Counted from the first letter of the stretch, positions 27,242-37,951 are shown. The stretch: 64,000 bases of DNA from Crossiella sp. CA-258035 (GCF_030064675.1 NZ_CP116413.1:7841501-7905500), one strand, 5' to 3'. Made by a program: numbers and translations. Notes: generated from the sequence alone by a model not told the origin.

Positions 27242-27727
27242 ATGGACCTGACGACCGTCGACGGCTTGCCGCTGCACCCGCTGATCGTGCACGCCGTGGT
27301 GGTCCTGCTGCCGCTGGCCGCGCTGTGCGCCCTGCTGATCGCGCTCCGCCCGGCCTGGCGGCGGCGCTTCGGCTGGCCGGTGCTCGCGCTGACCGTGGCC
27401 GGGGTGGCCGCGGTGCCGGTCGCGCAGGTGTCCGGTGAGCAGTTGCAGGGCGCGCTGGGGGTGGCCAACCCGTTGATCCAGCGGCACGCGGACCTCGGCG
27501 GGGAGCTGCTGCCGTACGCGCTGGCCTTCGGCGTGCTCGTGGTCGCCTTCCTGCTGGCGGGCCGGAAGGCGGACCAGGAGACGCCCGGCGGCCCAGCGAA
27601 CTGGCGGCGGGTGGCGGTGGTGGCCGCTGTGCTGGTCGCCGTGGCCGGGGTGGCCAGCACGGTGCAGGTGGTGCGGATCGGGCACAGCGGCTCCACCGCG
27701 GTGTGGAACGGGGTTGGTGGCCGGTAG
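27242..27727 (+). CDS. DUF2231-family membrane protein
   Basis: 161 residues with four hydrophobic segments. GLPLHPLIVHAVVVLLPLAALC near the N-terminus and RIGHSGSTAVW at the C-terminus are the two conserved motifs of DUF2231; the His residues are thought to be cofactor ligands, though the role is not established. I chose ATG 27242 because GGAG lies 5 bases before it (a GTG at 27236 is in frame). It is on the opposite strand to its neighbours and splits rph from the MBL hydrolase gene. Confidence 0.85.
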   Translation: MDLTTVDGLPLHPLIVHAVVVLLPLAALCALLIALRPAWRRRFGWPVLALTVAGVAAVPVAQVSGEQLQGALGVANPLIQRHADLGGELLPYALAFGVLVVAFLLAGRKADQETPGGPANWRRVAVVAAVLVAVAGVASTVQVVRIGHSGSTAVWNGVGGR

Positions 27728-27734
27728 CGCCGGG

Positions 27735-28514
27735 TCAGCAGCCGACGGTGTAGGAGGCGCCGGGGAAGGCCAGGTCGACCGGGCCGGTGAAGGCGGTGGC
27801 GGCCTCCTCGGCCATCTGCTCCCGGTTCGCCCACGGCGGCACGTGCGTGACCACCAGCCTGCGCACCCCGGCCACCGCCGCCAACTGCCCGGCCTCCAGT
27901 CCGGACAGGTGCAGGTCGGGTGGGTGCGCCTCGGGCTCGTGCGGCCAGCAGGCCTCGGCCAGCAGCAGGTCCGCGGAGTCGGCCAGCTTGCGCAGCGCCT
28001 CGCAGGGGCCGGAGTCGCCGGTGTAGGCCAGTGTCCTGCTGCCCGCGGTGAGCCGGAAACCGAAGGCCTCACAGGGATGCGCGACCTGTTCGGTGGTCAG
28101 CTCGAACGGTCCGATGTGGACGGTGCCGGGAGTGAGCCGGTGGAACTCGTAGACATCGCTGAGGTCGGTCTCGGCCCGTTCGGCGGCACTCGGCGCGTAG
28201 GCCGCGGCCAGCCGGGTGGCCGCCTCGCTGGGCGCGTACACCGGCAGCCGCCGGGCCCTGGTGTCGTAGGGCGGAGCCGGGTGGTACCGGCGGAGCACGG
28301 TCAGCGCGGCGAAATCCGCGCAGTGGTCCGGATGCAGGTGGGAGAGCACCAGCGCGTCCACCCCGAACGGGTCGCCATGCCGCTGGAGCGCCCCCAGCAC
28401 CCCATTGCCGAGATCGAGGAGCACACGGAACCCGTCGGACTCCACCAGGTAACCGGAAGCCGGCGAGTCAGCGCTGGGCAGGCTGCCGGAACAGCCGAGA
28501 ACGGTCAGTAGCAC
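27735..28514 (-). CDS. MBL-fold metallo-hydrolase (Rv1339-like)
   Basis: 259 residues. Metallo-beta-lactamase fold with the dinuclear metal motif SHLHPDH at about residue 59, a later metal Asp in LAYTGDSGPC (about 165) and HLSGLEAGQLAA. The position between murI and rph matches M. tuberculosis Rv1339, which has been reported to act on cyclic nucleotides; transfer of that activity is inference. It begins 5 bases after the murI stop. Confidence 0.9.
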   Translation of the reverse strand: MLLTVLGCSGSLPSADSPASGYLVESDGFRVLLDLGNGVLGALQRHGDPFGVDALVLSHLHPDHCADFAALTVLRRYHPAPPYDTRARRLPVYAPSEAATRLAAAYAPSAAERAETDLSDVYEFHRLTPGTVHIGPFELTTEQVAHPCEAFGFRLTAGSRTLAYTGDSGPCEALRKLADSADLLLAEACWPHEPEAHPPDLHLSGLEAGQLAAVAGVRRLVVTHVPPWANREQMAEEAATAFTGPVDLAFPGASYTVGC

Positions 28515-28518
28515 CGGA

Positions 28519-29340
28519 TCAGCCTGGCATGGCAGACGATCTCGGAACAGCGCCCGTCATGACGGTACCCAGCTGCGGGCCGAGGAAGCGGCGGGCCAGT
28601 TTCGCGAACGGTTCGGCCGGGCCGGTGGCGGTGAAGGAATGGGCCAGTTCGGGACTGTCCGGATCACGCAGCAGGTCCGCCTCGGTGAGCACCTTGACCA
28701 CGTCCTTGGCGGTCTCCTCCGCGCTGGAGACCAGGGTCACCGCATCGCCCATGGCCAGCTGGATCACGCCGGTGAGGAGTGGGTAGTGCGTGCAGCCCAG
28801 CACCACGGTGTCGACTTCGGCCCGCTGCAACGGTTCCAGGTAGGACTGGGCCAGGCCGAGCACCTGGCGGCCGGAGGTGATGCCGCGTTCCACGAAGTCC
28901 ACGAACCGGGGGCAGGCCACGCTGGTCACGGTGAGGTCGGGCGCGGCGGCGAAGGCGTCCTCGTAGGCCCTGGAGGTGATGGTCGCCTTGGTGCCGATCA
29001 CGCCGATCCGGCCGGTGCGCGTGGTGGCCACCGCGCGGCGCACCGCGGGCCGCAGCACCTCCACCACCGGGATGTCGTAGCGCTCCCGCGCGTCGTGCAG
29101 GCAGGCCGCCGTCGCCGTGTTGCACGCGATGACCAGCAGCTTCACCCCGCTCTCCACCAGCGAGTCGGTGATGGCCAGCGAGTGGCGGCGCACCTCGGCG
29201 ATGGACAGCGGGCCGTAGGGCCCGTTGCCGGTGTCGCCGACGTAGCGCAGCCGCTCGGCCGGTAGCTGGTCCAGCATCGCGCGGGCCACGGTCAGCCCGC
29301 CGACGCCGGAGTCGAAGATGCCGATCGGCGCGGTGCTCAC
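28519..29340 (-). CDS. murI: Glutamate racemase
   Basis: 273 residues. Makes D-glutamate for peptidoglycan. Substrate loop [13 protein letters not shown] at the N-terminus, first catalytic Cys in VIACNTATA (about residue 77), second in [11 protein letters not shown] (about 188). GTG 29340. Located between the rhomboid and MBL genes, as in mycobacteria. Confidence 0.97.
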   Translation of the reverse strand: MSTAPIGIFDSGVGGLTVARAMLDQLPAERLRYVGDTGNGPYGPLSIAEVRRHSLAITDSLVESGVKLLVIACNTATAACLHDARERYDIPVVEVLRPAVRRAVATTRTGRIGVIGTKATITSRAYEDAFAAAPDLTVTSVACPRFVDFVERGITSGRQVLGLAQSYLEPLQRAEVDTVVLGCTHYPLLTGVIQLAMGDAVTLVSSAEETAKDVVKVLTEADLLRDPDSPELAHSFTATGPAEPFAKLARRFLGPQLGTVMTGAVPRSSAMPG

Positions 29341-29347
29341 GCCTCGA

Positions 29348-30010
29348 TCATGCCCCGAGGTTGCTCCCGGCGGGACGGCGGCTCGCCTTGCCGGTCAACC
29401 AGCCCGCGACCACCCCGGCCACCGCGCCGAAGAGGTGGCCCTGCCAGGACACGCCAGGGGTGCCGGGCAGCACGCCCCAGAGCAGGTAGCCGTAGAAGAA
29501 GAACAGGACCACGGCGAGCAGGATCGGTCCGGCGCGGCGCGCGAAGATGCCGCGCACCAGCAGGAAGGTCAGCCAGCCGAAGATCAGGCCGGAGGCGCCG
29601 AGGTGGATCGAGCCGGACTCCCCGGTGAGCCAGGTGCCCAGCCCGCCCACGATCCAGATGGTCGCGGTGACCGCGACGAACTGGCGCAGGCCGCCGGCGA
29701 AGCTGAGGAAGCCGAGCACCAGCAGCGGCACCGTGTTCGCGGCCAGGTGGTCCCAGCCCAGGTGCAGCAGCGGGGCCCACAGCACGCCGTCCAGCCCGGT
29801 CCACTCGCGCGGCTCGATGCCGCCGAGGTCCAGCGCGTGCCCGGCGAACGCGTCCACCAGCTCCAGCAGGTACAGCAGTGCGGCGAAGCCGAGGATGACG
29901 AGGGCGGCCTGCTTCGGCCGCGCCGGGAAGATCCGGCCCGAGTCGTCGCGCGGTGACGTTGGCACTGGTAGCGGCTGCACGAGATCGAGGCTACTGACCT
30001 TTCGCGGCAC
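29348..30010 (-). CDS. Rhomboid-family intramembrane serine protease
   Basis: 220 residues, six hydrophobic segments. The catalytic Ser is in [10 protein letters not shown] (GxSx, about residue 140) and the catalytic His in [11 protein letters not shown] (about 197); an HLAANT motif lies in the second helix region. Located beside murI as in mycobacteria (Rv1337). The GTG at 30010 sits inside the end of the HxlR gene; a later GTG at 29980 is possible. Confidence 0.9.
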   Translation of the reverse strand: MPRKVSSLDLVQPLPVPTSPRDDSGRIFPARPKQAALVILGFAALLYLLELVDAFAGHALDLGGIEPREWTGLDGVLWAPLLHLGWDHLAANTVPLLVLGFLSFAGGLRQFVAVTATIWIVGGLGTWLTGESGSIHLGASGLIFGWLTFLLVRGIFARRAGPILLAVVLFFFYGYLLWGVLPGTPGVSWQGHLFGAVAGVVAGWLTGKASRRPAGSNLGA

Positions 30011-30506
30011 TCACCTCGGGGTTGTCCCTGAGTTCGAGCGCGGCGGCGTGCAGCGGGCTCGGGTCGCGCGGCGGGCGGCGGCGCGGATCCGCGCCCGGAC
30101 CGGCCACCGCGAGCACCTCGCCGGGCGCGGGTTCCACGCGGCAGTGCGCGCAGCGGGCGTGCACGTGCACCGGGCCGCCGCAGTCCTGGTGCTCGTAGAG
30201 GACCGGCGGGCCCTGCGGTGCGGCCCAGCGGTCACCCCACTCGGTCAGCGCGATCAGCACTGTGGCCAGTTCGCGGCCCTTCTCGGTGAGCAGGTACTCC
30301 CGGCCCGCGCGCCGCTCCATCAGCCCGTCCGCGACGAACCCGTCCAGCCGCTTGGCCAGGATGTTCGGCGCCACCCCGAGCCTGCGCTCGAAGTCGGAGA
30401 ACCGGGTCATGTCCGCGAAGACCGCGTTGCGGATGATCAGCAGGCTCCACCGCTCGCCGATCAGCTCCAGCGCGCGGGCCGCTGAGCAGTTCTCACGTTC
30501 ATACAT
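29991..30506 (-). CDS. HxlR-family winged-helix regulator
   Basis: 171 residues. N-terminal HxlR domain: MYERENCSAARALELIGERWSLLIIR with Cys7 at the position used as a redox or electrophile sensor in several HxlR members, then FSDFERRLGVAPNILAKRL as the recognition helix and a wing with REYLLTEKG. The C-terminal 60 residues contain three Cys (QDCGG and RCAHC) that could bind metal. Divergent from a DUF899 gene, with two matching palindromes between them. ATG 30506 chosen; GTG 30518 is also possible. Confidence 0.9.
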   Translation of the reverse strand: MYERENCSAARALELIGERWSLLIIRNAVFADMTRFSDFERRLGVAPNILAKRLDGFVADGLMERRAGREYLLTEKGRELATVLIALTEWGDRWAAPQGPPVLYEHQDCGGPVHVHARCAHCRVEPAPGEVLAVAGPGADPRRRPPRDPSPLHAAALELRDNPEVSAAKGQ

Positions 30507-30538
30507 CCGACCGAGCACGGTTCGATGATCCGGTTTCG

Positions 30539-30587
30539 ACTTGTGTGATGCAAGTTGCCGCCCTACGGTTACTTGCATCAAGCAAGT
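30539..30587. promoter_or_regulatory. Double operator, ACTTG-N7-CAAGT, between HxlR and DUF899 genes
   Basis: Two 17-bp sites with the same arms: ACTTG-TGTGATG-CAAGT (30539-30555) and ACTTG-CATCAAG-CAAGT (30571-30587). They are 32 bp centre to centre, about three helical turns. Together they also form a 10-bp inverted repeat, TGATGCAAGT/ACTTGCATCA. They sit in the divergent promoter region, 33 bases from the regulator start and 21 bases from the target start. Likely the HxlR binding sites. Confidence 0.7.
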
Positions 30588-30607
30588 CAACGACTCGGGA
30601 GGACGTC

Positions 30608-31348
30608 GTGAACCGACCGCAGGTAGTGAGCAGGGATGAGTGGCTGGCCGCCCGCAAGGAGCTGCTGGTCAAGGAGAAGGAGCTGTTCAGGGCGCTGGAC
30701 GGGCTCAACGCCGACCGGCGGCGGCTGCCGATGACCAGGGTGGACAAGGACTACCGCTTCACCGGCCCGGACGGCGAGGTCGCGCTGCTGGACCTGTTCG
30801 ACGGCCGCGGCCAGCTGGTGTTGCAGCACTTCATGTTCGACCCGTCCTGGGACACCGGCTGCCGGAGCTGCACCGCGATGGCCGACGACCTCAGCGACGG
30901 CGCCCGCGCGCACCTGGCCAGCCGCGACACCGCCTTCGCCGCGGTCTCCCGCGCGCCGTACCCGAAGCTGGCCGCCTACAAGCAGACCAGGGGCTGGACG
31001 TTCCCCTGGTACTCCTCGCACGGCAGCGACTTCAACTACGACTTCGACGTCTCGCTGGACCCCGCGACCGGCCCCAACCGCTACAACTTCCGCTCCGGCG
31101 AGGAGCTGACCGCGGCCGGGCAGGGCTGGCTGATCGACTACGTCGGCGAGCAGCCGGGGGTCAGCGCCTTCCTGCGCGAGGGCGAGGAGGTCTTCCACAC
31201 CTACGCCACCTACGGCCGCGGCGTGGAGGTGATGATGCACGCCTACCGGCTGCTGGACATCACCGCGCGCGGCCGGCACGAGGACTGGGAGGAGCCGAAG
31301 GGCCGGGTCGCCGCCCCGCGCGAGTCCGACCCCGGCTTCACCAGCTAG
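30608..31348 (+). CDS. DUF899 thioredoxin-like protein
   Basis: 246 residues. DUF899 proteins have a thioredoxin-like fold. Here the CxxC is in DTGCRSCTAMADDL at about residue 92-95, followed by FAAVSRAP and TRGWTFPWYSSHGSDFNYDF, typical family blocks. GTG 30608 follows GGGAGG. Divergent from the HxlR regulator and probably controlled by it. The reaction is not known. Confidence 0.88.
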   Translation: MNRPQVVSRDEWLAARKELLVKEKELFRALDGLNADRRRLPMTRVDKDYRFTGPDGEVALLDLFDGRGQLVLQHFMFDPSWDTGCRSCTAMADDLSDGARAHLASRDTAFAAVSRAPYPKLAAYKQTRGWTFPWYSSHGSDFNYDFDVSLDPATGPNRYNFRSGEELTAAGQGWLIDYVGEQPGVSAFLREGEEVFHTYATYGRGVEVMMHAYRLLDITARGRHEDWEEPKGRVAAPRESDPGFTS

Positions 31349-31370
31349 GCAGGCCGATAGGCTGCCGCCC

Positions 31371-32237
31371 ATGGCTGATCGACACCCCGAGATCGCGGTG
31401 GCCGCCCCCGCCGAGCTGGGCGAGGGCCCCACCTGGGACGCCGCCAGCGAAACCCTGCTGTGGGTGGACATTCTGGGCAAGCGGGTGCACCGCTACAACC
31501 CGCGCACCGGGACCAACGAGTCGCTGGCGGTGCCGCAGCACGTCGGGGCGGCCAAGCCGAGGGCCAACGGCGGGCTGGTGCTGAACCTGGCCGAGGGCAT
31601 CGCGCTGCTGGACGCCGACGGGGTCGGCCGGAACTGGCTGGTCTACTGGGCCCGCGAGGGCGTGCGCGGCAACGACGCGGCGGTGGACCCGATGGGGCGG
31701 CTGTGGGCTGGCACCATGCGCTATGACACCGCCACCGGCGGCGGCTGGCTGGCCAAGGTGGCGGGCGACGGCGCGGCCAAGGTGGTGCTGGACGCGGTGA
31801 CCATCAGCAACGGCCTGGGCTGGAGCCCGGACGGACGGCTGATGTACTACGTGGACACCCCGACCGGCCGCCTGGACGTCTTCGACTACGACCGGGACGC
31901 CGGGGAGATCAGCAACCGGCGCACGGTGGCCGAGGTGGACCGGGGCTCGCCGGACGGGTTGTGCGTGGACGCGCAGGGCTGTGTCTGGGTCGCGCTGTGG
32001 GAGGGCTGGGCGGTGCGCCGCTACACCCCGGACGGCCGGCTGGACGCGGAGTACGAGATGCCGGTGGCCAACCCGACCGCGCCCTGCTTCGGCGGGCCGA
32101 GGTTCGAGGACCTGTACGTGACCTCGGCGAGCACCGGGTTGTCACCGGAGCAGCTGGCCGAGCAGCCGCATGCGGGCGCGCTGTTCGTGTTGCCCGGGGT
32201 GGGCTCGGGGCTGCCCAGCACAGCCTTCGCTGGCTGA
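31371..32237 (+). CDS. SMP-30/gluconolactonase-family protein
   Basis: 288 residues. Six-bladed beta-propeller lactonase family. Metal ligands fit: Glu in AELGEGPTWD (about residue 16), Asn in TISNGLGWSPDG (about 145), Asp in GSPDGLCVDAQG (about 193). Substrates of close homologues are sugar lactones. It starts 22 bases after the DUF899 gene, so it may share its HxlR-controlled promoter. ATG 31371. Confidence 0.92.
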   Translation: MADRHPEIAVAAPAELGEGPTWDAASETLLWVDILGKRVHRYNPRTGTNESLAVPQHVGAAKPRANGGLVLNLAEGIALLDADGVGRNWLVYWAREGVRGNDAAVDPMGRLWAGTMRYDTATGGGWLAKVAGDGAAKVVLDAVTISNGLGWSPDGRLMYYVDTPTGRLDVFDYDRDAGEISNRRTVAEVDRGSPDGLCVDAQGCVWVALWEGWAVRRYTPDGRLDAEYEMPVANPTAPCFGGPRFEDLYVTSASTGLSPEQLAEQPHAGALFVLPGVGSGLPSTAFAG

Positions 32238-32250
32238 GCAGCCCGCCGGA

Positions 32251-33466
<1,216 letters not shown>

Positions 33467-33531
33467 TGCTGACACTCCTTCAGTCCACTGTGGACACAAA
33501 AACCGGGGAACGGGGACGCGGGCGAACGCCC

Positions 33532-33996
33532 TCAGCGCGAGTCCGGCACGTCGTCCGCGCCGGTGTTGGCGAACATGTAGGACTCGACGACCTCGACGGG
33601 CTCCTCGGTCACCACCCCGTCCACGATCCGGTACGAGCGCAGCTCGTGCACCTCGGGATCACGGGTGGAGACCAGCACGTAGTGCGCGTTCGGCTCCGAA
33701 GCGAAGGAGATGTCCGTGCGCGAGGGATAGGCCTCGGTCGCGGTGTGCGAGTGGTAGATGACCACCGGCTCCTCGTCCGCGGCGTCCATCGCCCGCCAGA
33801 CCCGCAGCTGCTCACCGGAGTCGAACCGGTAGAACGTGGGCGAGCGCTCGGCGTTGACCATCTCGATGAAGCGTTCCGGCCGGTCGGACCCGGCGGGGCC
33901 GGCGATCACCCCGCACGCCTCGTCCGGGTGGTCCCGGCGGGCGTGGCCGACCATCGCGTCCACGAGGTCACGTCGAATCACCAGCACGCCGACCAT
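33532..33996 (-). CDS. mec: CysO-cysteine peptidase, JAMM family
   Basis: 154 residues. Zinc metalloprotease with the JAMM motif HSHTATEAYPSRTD (H-x-H-x7-S-x2-D) and the upstream Glu in DEACGVIAG. Releases cysteine from CysO-Cys. First gene of mec-cysO-cysM, 65 bases before cysO. Confidence 0.95.
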   Translation of the reverse strand: MVGVLVIRRDLVDAMVGHARRDHPDEACGVIAGPAGSDRPERFIEMVNAERSPTFYRFDSGEQLRVWRAMDAADEEPVVIYHSHTATEAYPSRTDISFASEPNAHYVLVSTRDPEVHELRSYRIVDGVVTEEPVEVVESYMFANTGADDVPDSR

Positions 33997-34021
33997 CCTA
34001 AATGACCGTGGGAACCCCTTC

Positions 34022-35071
34022 TCAGGATTTGGGAGAGGGTCCAGAACCCGGGAGCGCGGAGGGGAACAGCTCCCGGAAAGCGGGCAGGCCGGGGATGCCG
34101 GTGGCCGCCAGCACCGCGTGCGTGATGGCCCTGGACACCACGTCCGCGGCGAACGTGCACAGCTCGTCCAGCCGCCCCGCCCGGCCGATCTCGCCGAAGA
34201 CCCCGTCCGCGGCCGGCAGCTCCCGCTTGGCCGTGGACAGGGCGAAGAAGGTGTCGCCGTCGAACATCGAGTGCGCCGGGCGGACCGCGCGGGCCAGGCC
34301 GTCGTGCGCGACCACGGCCAGGCGGTGGCACTCGGCCTTGCTCAGGGTGGCGTCGGTGGCGATCACGCCGATGGTGGTGTTGAGCCTGCTGGCCGGGAAC
34401 TCGCGGCTGACCTGGTCCAGTTCGCGCTGGTCAGGGGCTTGCAGCCGGAACTCCTCCGGCAGGCCGAGGTGGGCGGCCCAGGGCAGGCCGGTGGGGGCCA
34501 GGGGGTCGCCGTGCGGGTTGGCCGCGACCAGTGCGCCCAGGGTGGTGCCGTCGGGCAGGACCGCGCTGGCGGTGCCCAGGCCGCCCTTGAGCCAGCCGGC
34601 CTGCGCGCCCGCTCCCGCGCCGACGGTGCCCTGGGCGACCGGGCCGTCGGTGGCCGCGGCGCAGGCCAGCGCGCCGAACCCGGCGTCCGGGCGGTTGCCC
34701 CAGGCGTTGTGCCACAGGTCGAACAGCACCGCGGCCGGCACGATCGGCACCACCTGGTGCGGGTCCGGGCCGACGGAGACGCCCTGGTGCCGCTCGTCCA
34801 GCCAGCGCATCACGCCGTCCGCGGCGGCCAGGCCGAAGGCGCTGCCGCCGGTGAGCACCACCGCGTTGACCCGTTGCACCAGGTGCGTGGGGTCCAGCAG
34901 GTCGGTCTCGCGGGTGCCGGGGCCGCCGCCGCGCACGTCGACCGCGCCCACCGCGCCGTCCGGGGCCAGCACCACCGTGGTCCCGGTGGCCCAGCCCTCG
35001 TCCAGGCGGTGGTGCTGCCCGACCAGCAGGCCGGGCACGTCGGTGAGCGCGTTGAGCGGTCCCGGGATCAT
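34022..35071 (-). CDS. P1-family (DmpA/S58-like) peptidase, Rv1333-like
   Basis: 349 residues. Family of Ntn-type aminopeptidases matured by self-cleavage. Conserved blocks: LTDVPGLLVGQHH, VRGGGPGTRETDLL, LTGGSAFGLAAADGV, and NTTIGVIATDATLSKAE around 237-252, the expected cleavage and active-site region. The nucleophile at the usual position is Thr, not Ser. ATG 35071 overlaps the DUF2017 stop by 4 nt. Confidence 0.88.
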   Translation of the reverse strand: MIPGPLNALTDVPGLLVGQHHRLDEGWATGTTVVLAPDGAVGAVDVRGGGPGTRETDLLDPTHLVQRVNAVVLTGGSAFGLAAADGVMRWLDERHQGVSVGPDPHQVVPIVPAAVLFDLWHNAWGNRPDAGFGALACAAATDGPVAQGTVGAGAGAQAGWLKGGLGTASAVLPDGTTLGALVAANPHGDPLAPTGLPWAAHLGLPEEFRLQAPDQRELDQVSREFPASRLNTTIGVIATDATLSKAECHRLAVVAHDGLARAVRPAHSMFDGDTFFALSTAKRELPAADGVFGEIGRAGRLDELCTFAADVVSRAITHAVLAATGIPGLPAFRELFPSALPGSGPSPKS

Positions 35072-35646
35072 TCCTCGTCGTCGCCGGAGAGGGTGGCGAT
35101 CAGCGTGTCCTGCACCCAGGTCAGCCACTGGTAGACGCCCATGTGCGCGGACCGGGTGTCATCGGCGTCCAGCGGTTCTTCCTGGTTCTCGTCGTCGCTG
35201 ATGTCCAGCGCGGTGCCCAGGGCCAGCCGGACGTCGTTGATCGCGGACAGCCAGGCCTCGGCCTGCTCCTCGCTCAGCGCGGCCACCCCGCCCTCGCGCG
35301 GGCAGGTGGTCAGCACCACCTCGGCCACCCCGACCTTGGCCTCCACCAGCTGCGGCTCGTAGATCGAGCGCAGCGCGGCGGCCGAGTCGGCGTCGGCGGG
35401 CAGCAGGTCGCCGTCCTCGTCGCCGCGGTGGAAGTCGGGCAGCAGGCGGGCCATGATCCGGTTGTCCGGCGGGGTGGACGGGCCGGTGCGGATGCCGGTG
35501 ATCAGGGCCAGCTCGTCCTGCGGCGCCTCGTCAGCGCGCTCGTCGAGCATCTCCTTGATCTGGCCGACCATGCCGCGCAGCACCGCGGCCTCCTGCTGGG
35601 TCAGCTCGGCGACGAGTTGGCCGCCGTCGCGGCGCCAGCCGATCAC
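35068..35646 (-). CDS. DUF2017 protein (Rv1332-like)
   Basis: 192 residues, acidic, helical. [20 protein letters not shown] at the N-terminus and [15 protein letters not shown] at the C-terminus are the family blocks. Function unknown; always beside clpS in actinobacteria, so a link to ClpS/Clp proteolysis is plausible. GTG 35646 overlaps clpS (GTGA). Confidence 0.88.
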   Translation of the reverse strand: MIGWRRDGGQLVAELTQQEAAVLRGMVGQIKEMLDERADEAPQDELALITGIRTGPSTPPDNRIMARLLPDFHRGDEDGDLLPADADSAAALRSIYEPQLVEAKVGVAEVVLTTCPREGGVAALSEEQAEAWLSAINDVRLALGTALDISDDENQEEPLDADDTRSAHMGVYQWLTWVQDTLIATLSGDDEE

Positions 35647-35942
35647 GTGTCACGCTGCATGGTCGCCCACAGCCCGGCGGCATGCAGTTTCGCCACGTCG
35701 GCCTCGCACTTCTCCTTGTCCCCTGAGGACACGATCGCCTTCCCCTTGTGATGCACGTCGAGCATCAGCTTGGTCGCCTTGTCGCGACTGAAACCGAACA
35801 GCTTCTGGAAGACATAGGTCACATAGGACATCAGGTTCACCGGGTCGTTCCAGACCACGGTCATCCAGGGCCGGTCAGCGGCGACTGATTCGTCGCTGGT
35901 GGGCTCGACCTCTGTCCTCTCCAGCTCCAGGGGCGTGGACAT
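35643..35942 (-). CDS. clpS: ATP-dependent Clp protease adaptor ClpS
   Basis: 99 residues. Delivers N-degron substrates to Clp. Core [21 protein letters not shown] (binding-pocket loop) and [12 protein letters not shown] are intact, with a disordered N-terminal tail of about 25 residues. ATG 35942. Divergent from pncB, with only 79 bases between the two starts. Confidence 0.95.
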   Translation of the reverse strand: MSTPLELERTEVEPTSDESVAADRPWMTVVWNDPVNLMSYVTYVFQKLFGFSRDKATKLMLDVHHKGKAIVSSGDKEKCEADVAKLHAAGLWATMQRDT

Positions 35943-36021
35943 GACTCCATGGTGTCATGAGCCACTGGAACGGCGCAGCGAAGGAGCCCCGTTCGGGGAG
36001 GACGCGGACTACGGTGATCAC

Positions 36022-37323
36022 ATGACGGCCGCAGATCGTGCGGAGAGCACCGCGTTGCTCACCGACCACTACGAACTCACCATGCTCGCGGGTGCGCTGC
36101 GTGACGGCACCGCCGACCGCGACTGTGTGTTCGAGCTCTTCGCCAGGCGACTGCCCAACGGGCGGCGATATGGCGTGGTCGCGGGGATCGGGCGGCTGCT
36201 CGACGCGATCGAGAAGTTCCGCTTCCAGGATGCCGAGATCGAGCGCCTGCGGGCCTCCGGCGTGGTGGACGAGGACACCCTGGGCTGGCTGGCCGACTAC
36301 CGGTTCAGCGGCGACATCGTCGGCTACGCCGAGGGCGAGCTGTACTTCCCCGGCTCCCCTGTGCTCACTGTCACATCCAGCTTCGGCGAGGGCGTGCTGC
36401 TGGAGACGCTGGCGCTGTCCATCCTCAACCACGACTGCGCGGTGGCCTCGGCCGCGGCGCGGATGGTGTCGGCGGCCAACGGGCGCGGGCTGATCGAGAT
36501 GGGCACCCGGCGCACGCACGAGGAGGCCGCGGTGGCCGCCGCCCGGTGCGCCTTCCTGGCCGGGTTCACCGCCACCTCCAACCTGGAGGCGGGCCGCCGC
36601 TACGGCATCCCGACCGCGGGCACCTGCGCGCACGCCTTCACCCTGCTGCACGACTCCGAAGAGGACGCCTTCCGCGCCCAGGTGGCCGCGCTCGGGGTGA
36701 ACACCACGCTGCTGGTGGACACCTACGACATCACCAAGGGCATCAAGACCGCGGTCGAGGTGGCCGGCAGCGAGTTGGGCGCGGTGCGCATCGACTCCGG
36801 CGACCTGGGCGTGCTGGCCAGGCAGGCCCGGACGCAGCTGGACGAGCTGGGCGCGCCGGCCACCCGGATCGTGGTCTCCGGCGACCTGGACGAGTACGCG
36901 ATCGCGGCGCTGCGGGCCGAGCCGGTGGACGCGTACGGGGTGGGCACCTCGCTGGTCACCGGCTCCGGCGCGCCGACCGCGGGCATGGTCTACAAGCTGG
37001 TCGAGGTCGAGGGCCGGCCGGTGGCCAAGCGCAGCTCGCACAAGGAGTCCAGGGGCGGGCGCAAGGCGGCGCTGCGGCGGCACAAGCCGACCGGCACCGC
37101 GACCGAGGAGGTCATCTACCGCTTGGCCGGCGAGCAGCCGGAGCGCCAGGACGGCGATGTCGAGCTGCAGATCCCCCTGGTGCGCGCTGGACAGCGGGTC
37201 GAGGGCCTGCCCACCCTGGAACAGGGCCGGGAACGGCTGCGCCAGGCGCTGGTCAGCGTGCCGTGGGAGGGCCTGGCGCTGTCCCAGGGCGAGCCCGCGA
37301 TCCCCACCGTGTTCCTGCCGTAG
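36022..37323 (+). CDS. pncB: Nicotinate phosphoribosyltransferase
   Basis: 433 residues. Makes nicotinate mononucleotide for NAD salvage. Blocks: LLTDHYELTMLAGAL, FELFARRLPNGRRYGV, EMGTRRTHEEAAVAAARCAFLAG, and IDSGDLGVLARQ with the PRPP site. ATG 36022 gives the conserved start; in-frame upstream codons overlap the clpS promoter. Followed 11 bases later by pncA. In mycobacteria the same gene adjoins dinG and clpS. Confidence 0.96.
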   Translation: MTAADRAESTALLTDHYELTMLAGALRDGTADRDCVFELFARRLPNGRRYGVVAGIGRLLDAIEKFRFQDAEIERLRASGVVDEDTLGWLADYRFSGDIVGYAEGELYFPGSPVLTVTSSFGEGVLLETLALSILNHDCAVASAAARMVSAANGRGLIEMGTRRTHEEAAVAAARCAFLAGFTATSNLEAGRRYGIPTAGTCAHAFTLLHDSEEDAFRAQVAALGVNTTLLVDTYDITKGIKTAVEVAGSELGAVRIDSGDLGVLARQARTQLDELGAPATRIVVSGDLDEYAIAALRAEPVDAYGVGTSLVTGSGAPTAGMVYKLVEVEGRPVAKRSSHKESRGGRKAALRRHKPTGTATEEVIYRLAGEQPERQDGDVELQIPLVRAGQRVEGLPTLEQGRERLRQALVSVPWEGLALSQGEPAIPTVFLP

Positions 37324-37334
37324 GAGGTCCCGAC

Positions 37335-37913
37335 ATGGCCAACGCGCTGATCATCGTGGACGTGCAGAACGACTTCTGCGAAGGCGGTTCGCTCGCGGTG
37401 GCCGGTGGCGCCGCGGTGGCCGCGGCGATCTCCCGGCACGTGCGCGAGCAGGACTACGACTTCGTGGTGGCCACCAGGGACTACCACGTGGACCCCGGCC
37501 CGCACTTCAGCCAGACGCCGGACTACGTGGACTCCTGGCCGGTGCACTGCGTGGCCGGCACCGCGGGCGCGTCCTTCCACCCGGAGCTGGACATCACGCC
37601 GGTGCGGGCGGTGTTCTCCAAGGGCGCCTACGCCGCGGCCTACTCCGGCTTCGAGGGCGCGGGGGCCGAGGGCGAGTCGCTGGCCGACTGGCTGCGCGAG
37701 CGAGCGGTGGACCGGGTGGATGTGGTGGGCATCGCCACCGACCACTGCGTGCGGGCCACCGCGCTGGATGCCAGGGCGGCCGGACTGGAGACCACCGTGC
37801 TGCTGGGGCTGACCGCGGGGGTGGCCCGGCCGACGGTGGACATCGCGCTCAGCCAGCTGCGCGCGGCCGGGGTCGAGCTGACCGGCGAACCTGCTGTGGC
37901 ACAAGGGTTGTGA
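37335..37913 (+). CDS. pncA: Nicotinamidase / pyrazinamidase
   Basis: 192 residues. Isochorismatase-fold amidase giving nicotinate, which PncB then uses. Catalytic Asp9 in IIVDVQNDF, metal-site YHVDPGPHF (about 50-58), Lys in FSKGAYAAAYSGF (about 96), Cys in ATDHCVRATALDA (about 137). ATG 37335 follows AGGAGG. Forms a two-gene NAD-salvage operon with pncB. Confidence 0.95.
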   Translation: MANALIIVDVQNDFCEGGSLAVAGGAAVAAAISRHVREQDYDFVVATRDYHVDPGPHFSQTPDYVDSWPVHCVAGTAGASFHPELDITPVRAVFSKGAYAAAYSGFEGAGAEGESLADWLRERAVDRVDVVGIATDHCVRATALDARAAGLETTVLLGLTAGVARPTVDIALSQLRAAGVELTGEPAVAQGL

Positions 37914-37915
37914 GT

Positions 37916-37951
37916 GGAGTGCCGCCCCGCTCCCACCCGGGGCGGCACTCC
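37916..37951. terminator. Perfect hairpin between convergent genes
   Basis: A 14-bp perfect stem (GGAGTGCCGCCCCG with CGGGGCGGCACTCC) with an 8-base loop starts 3 bases after the pncA stop. No T run on either strand. It lies between convergent genes, so it probably ends or shields transcripts from both sides. Confidence 0.7.
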
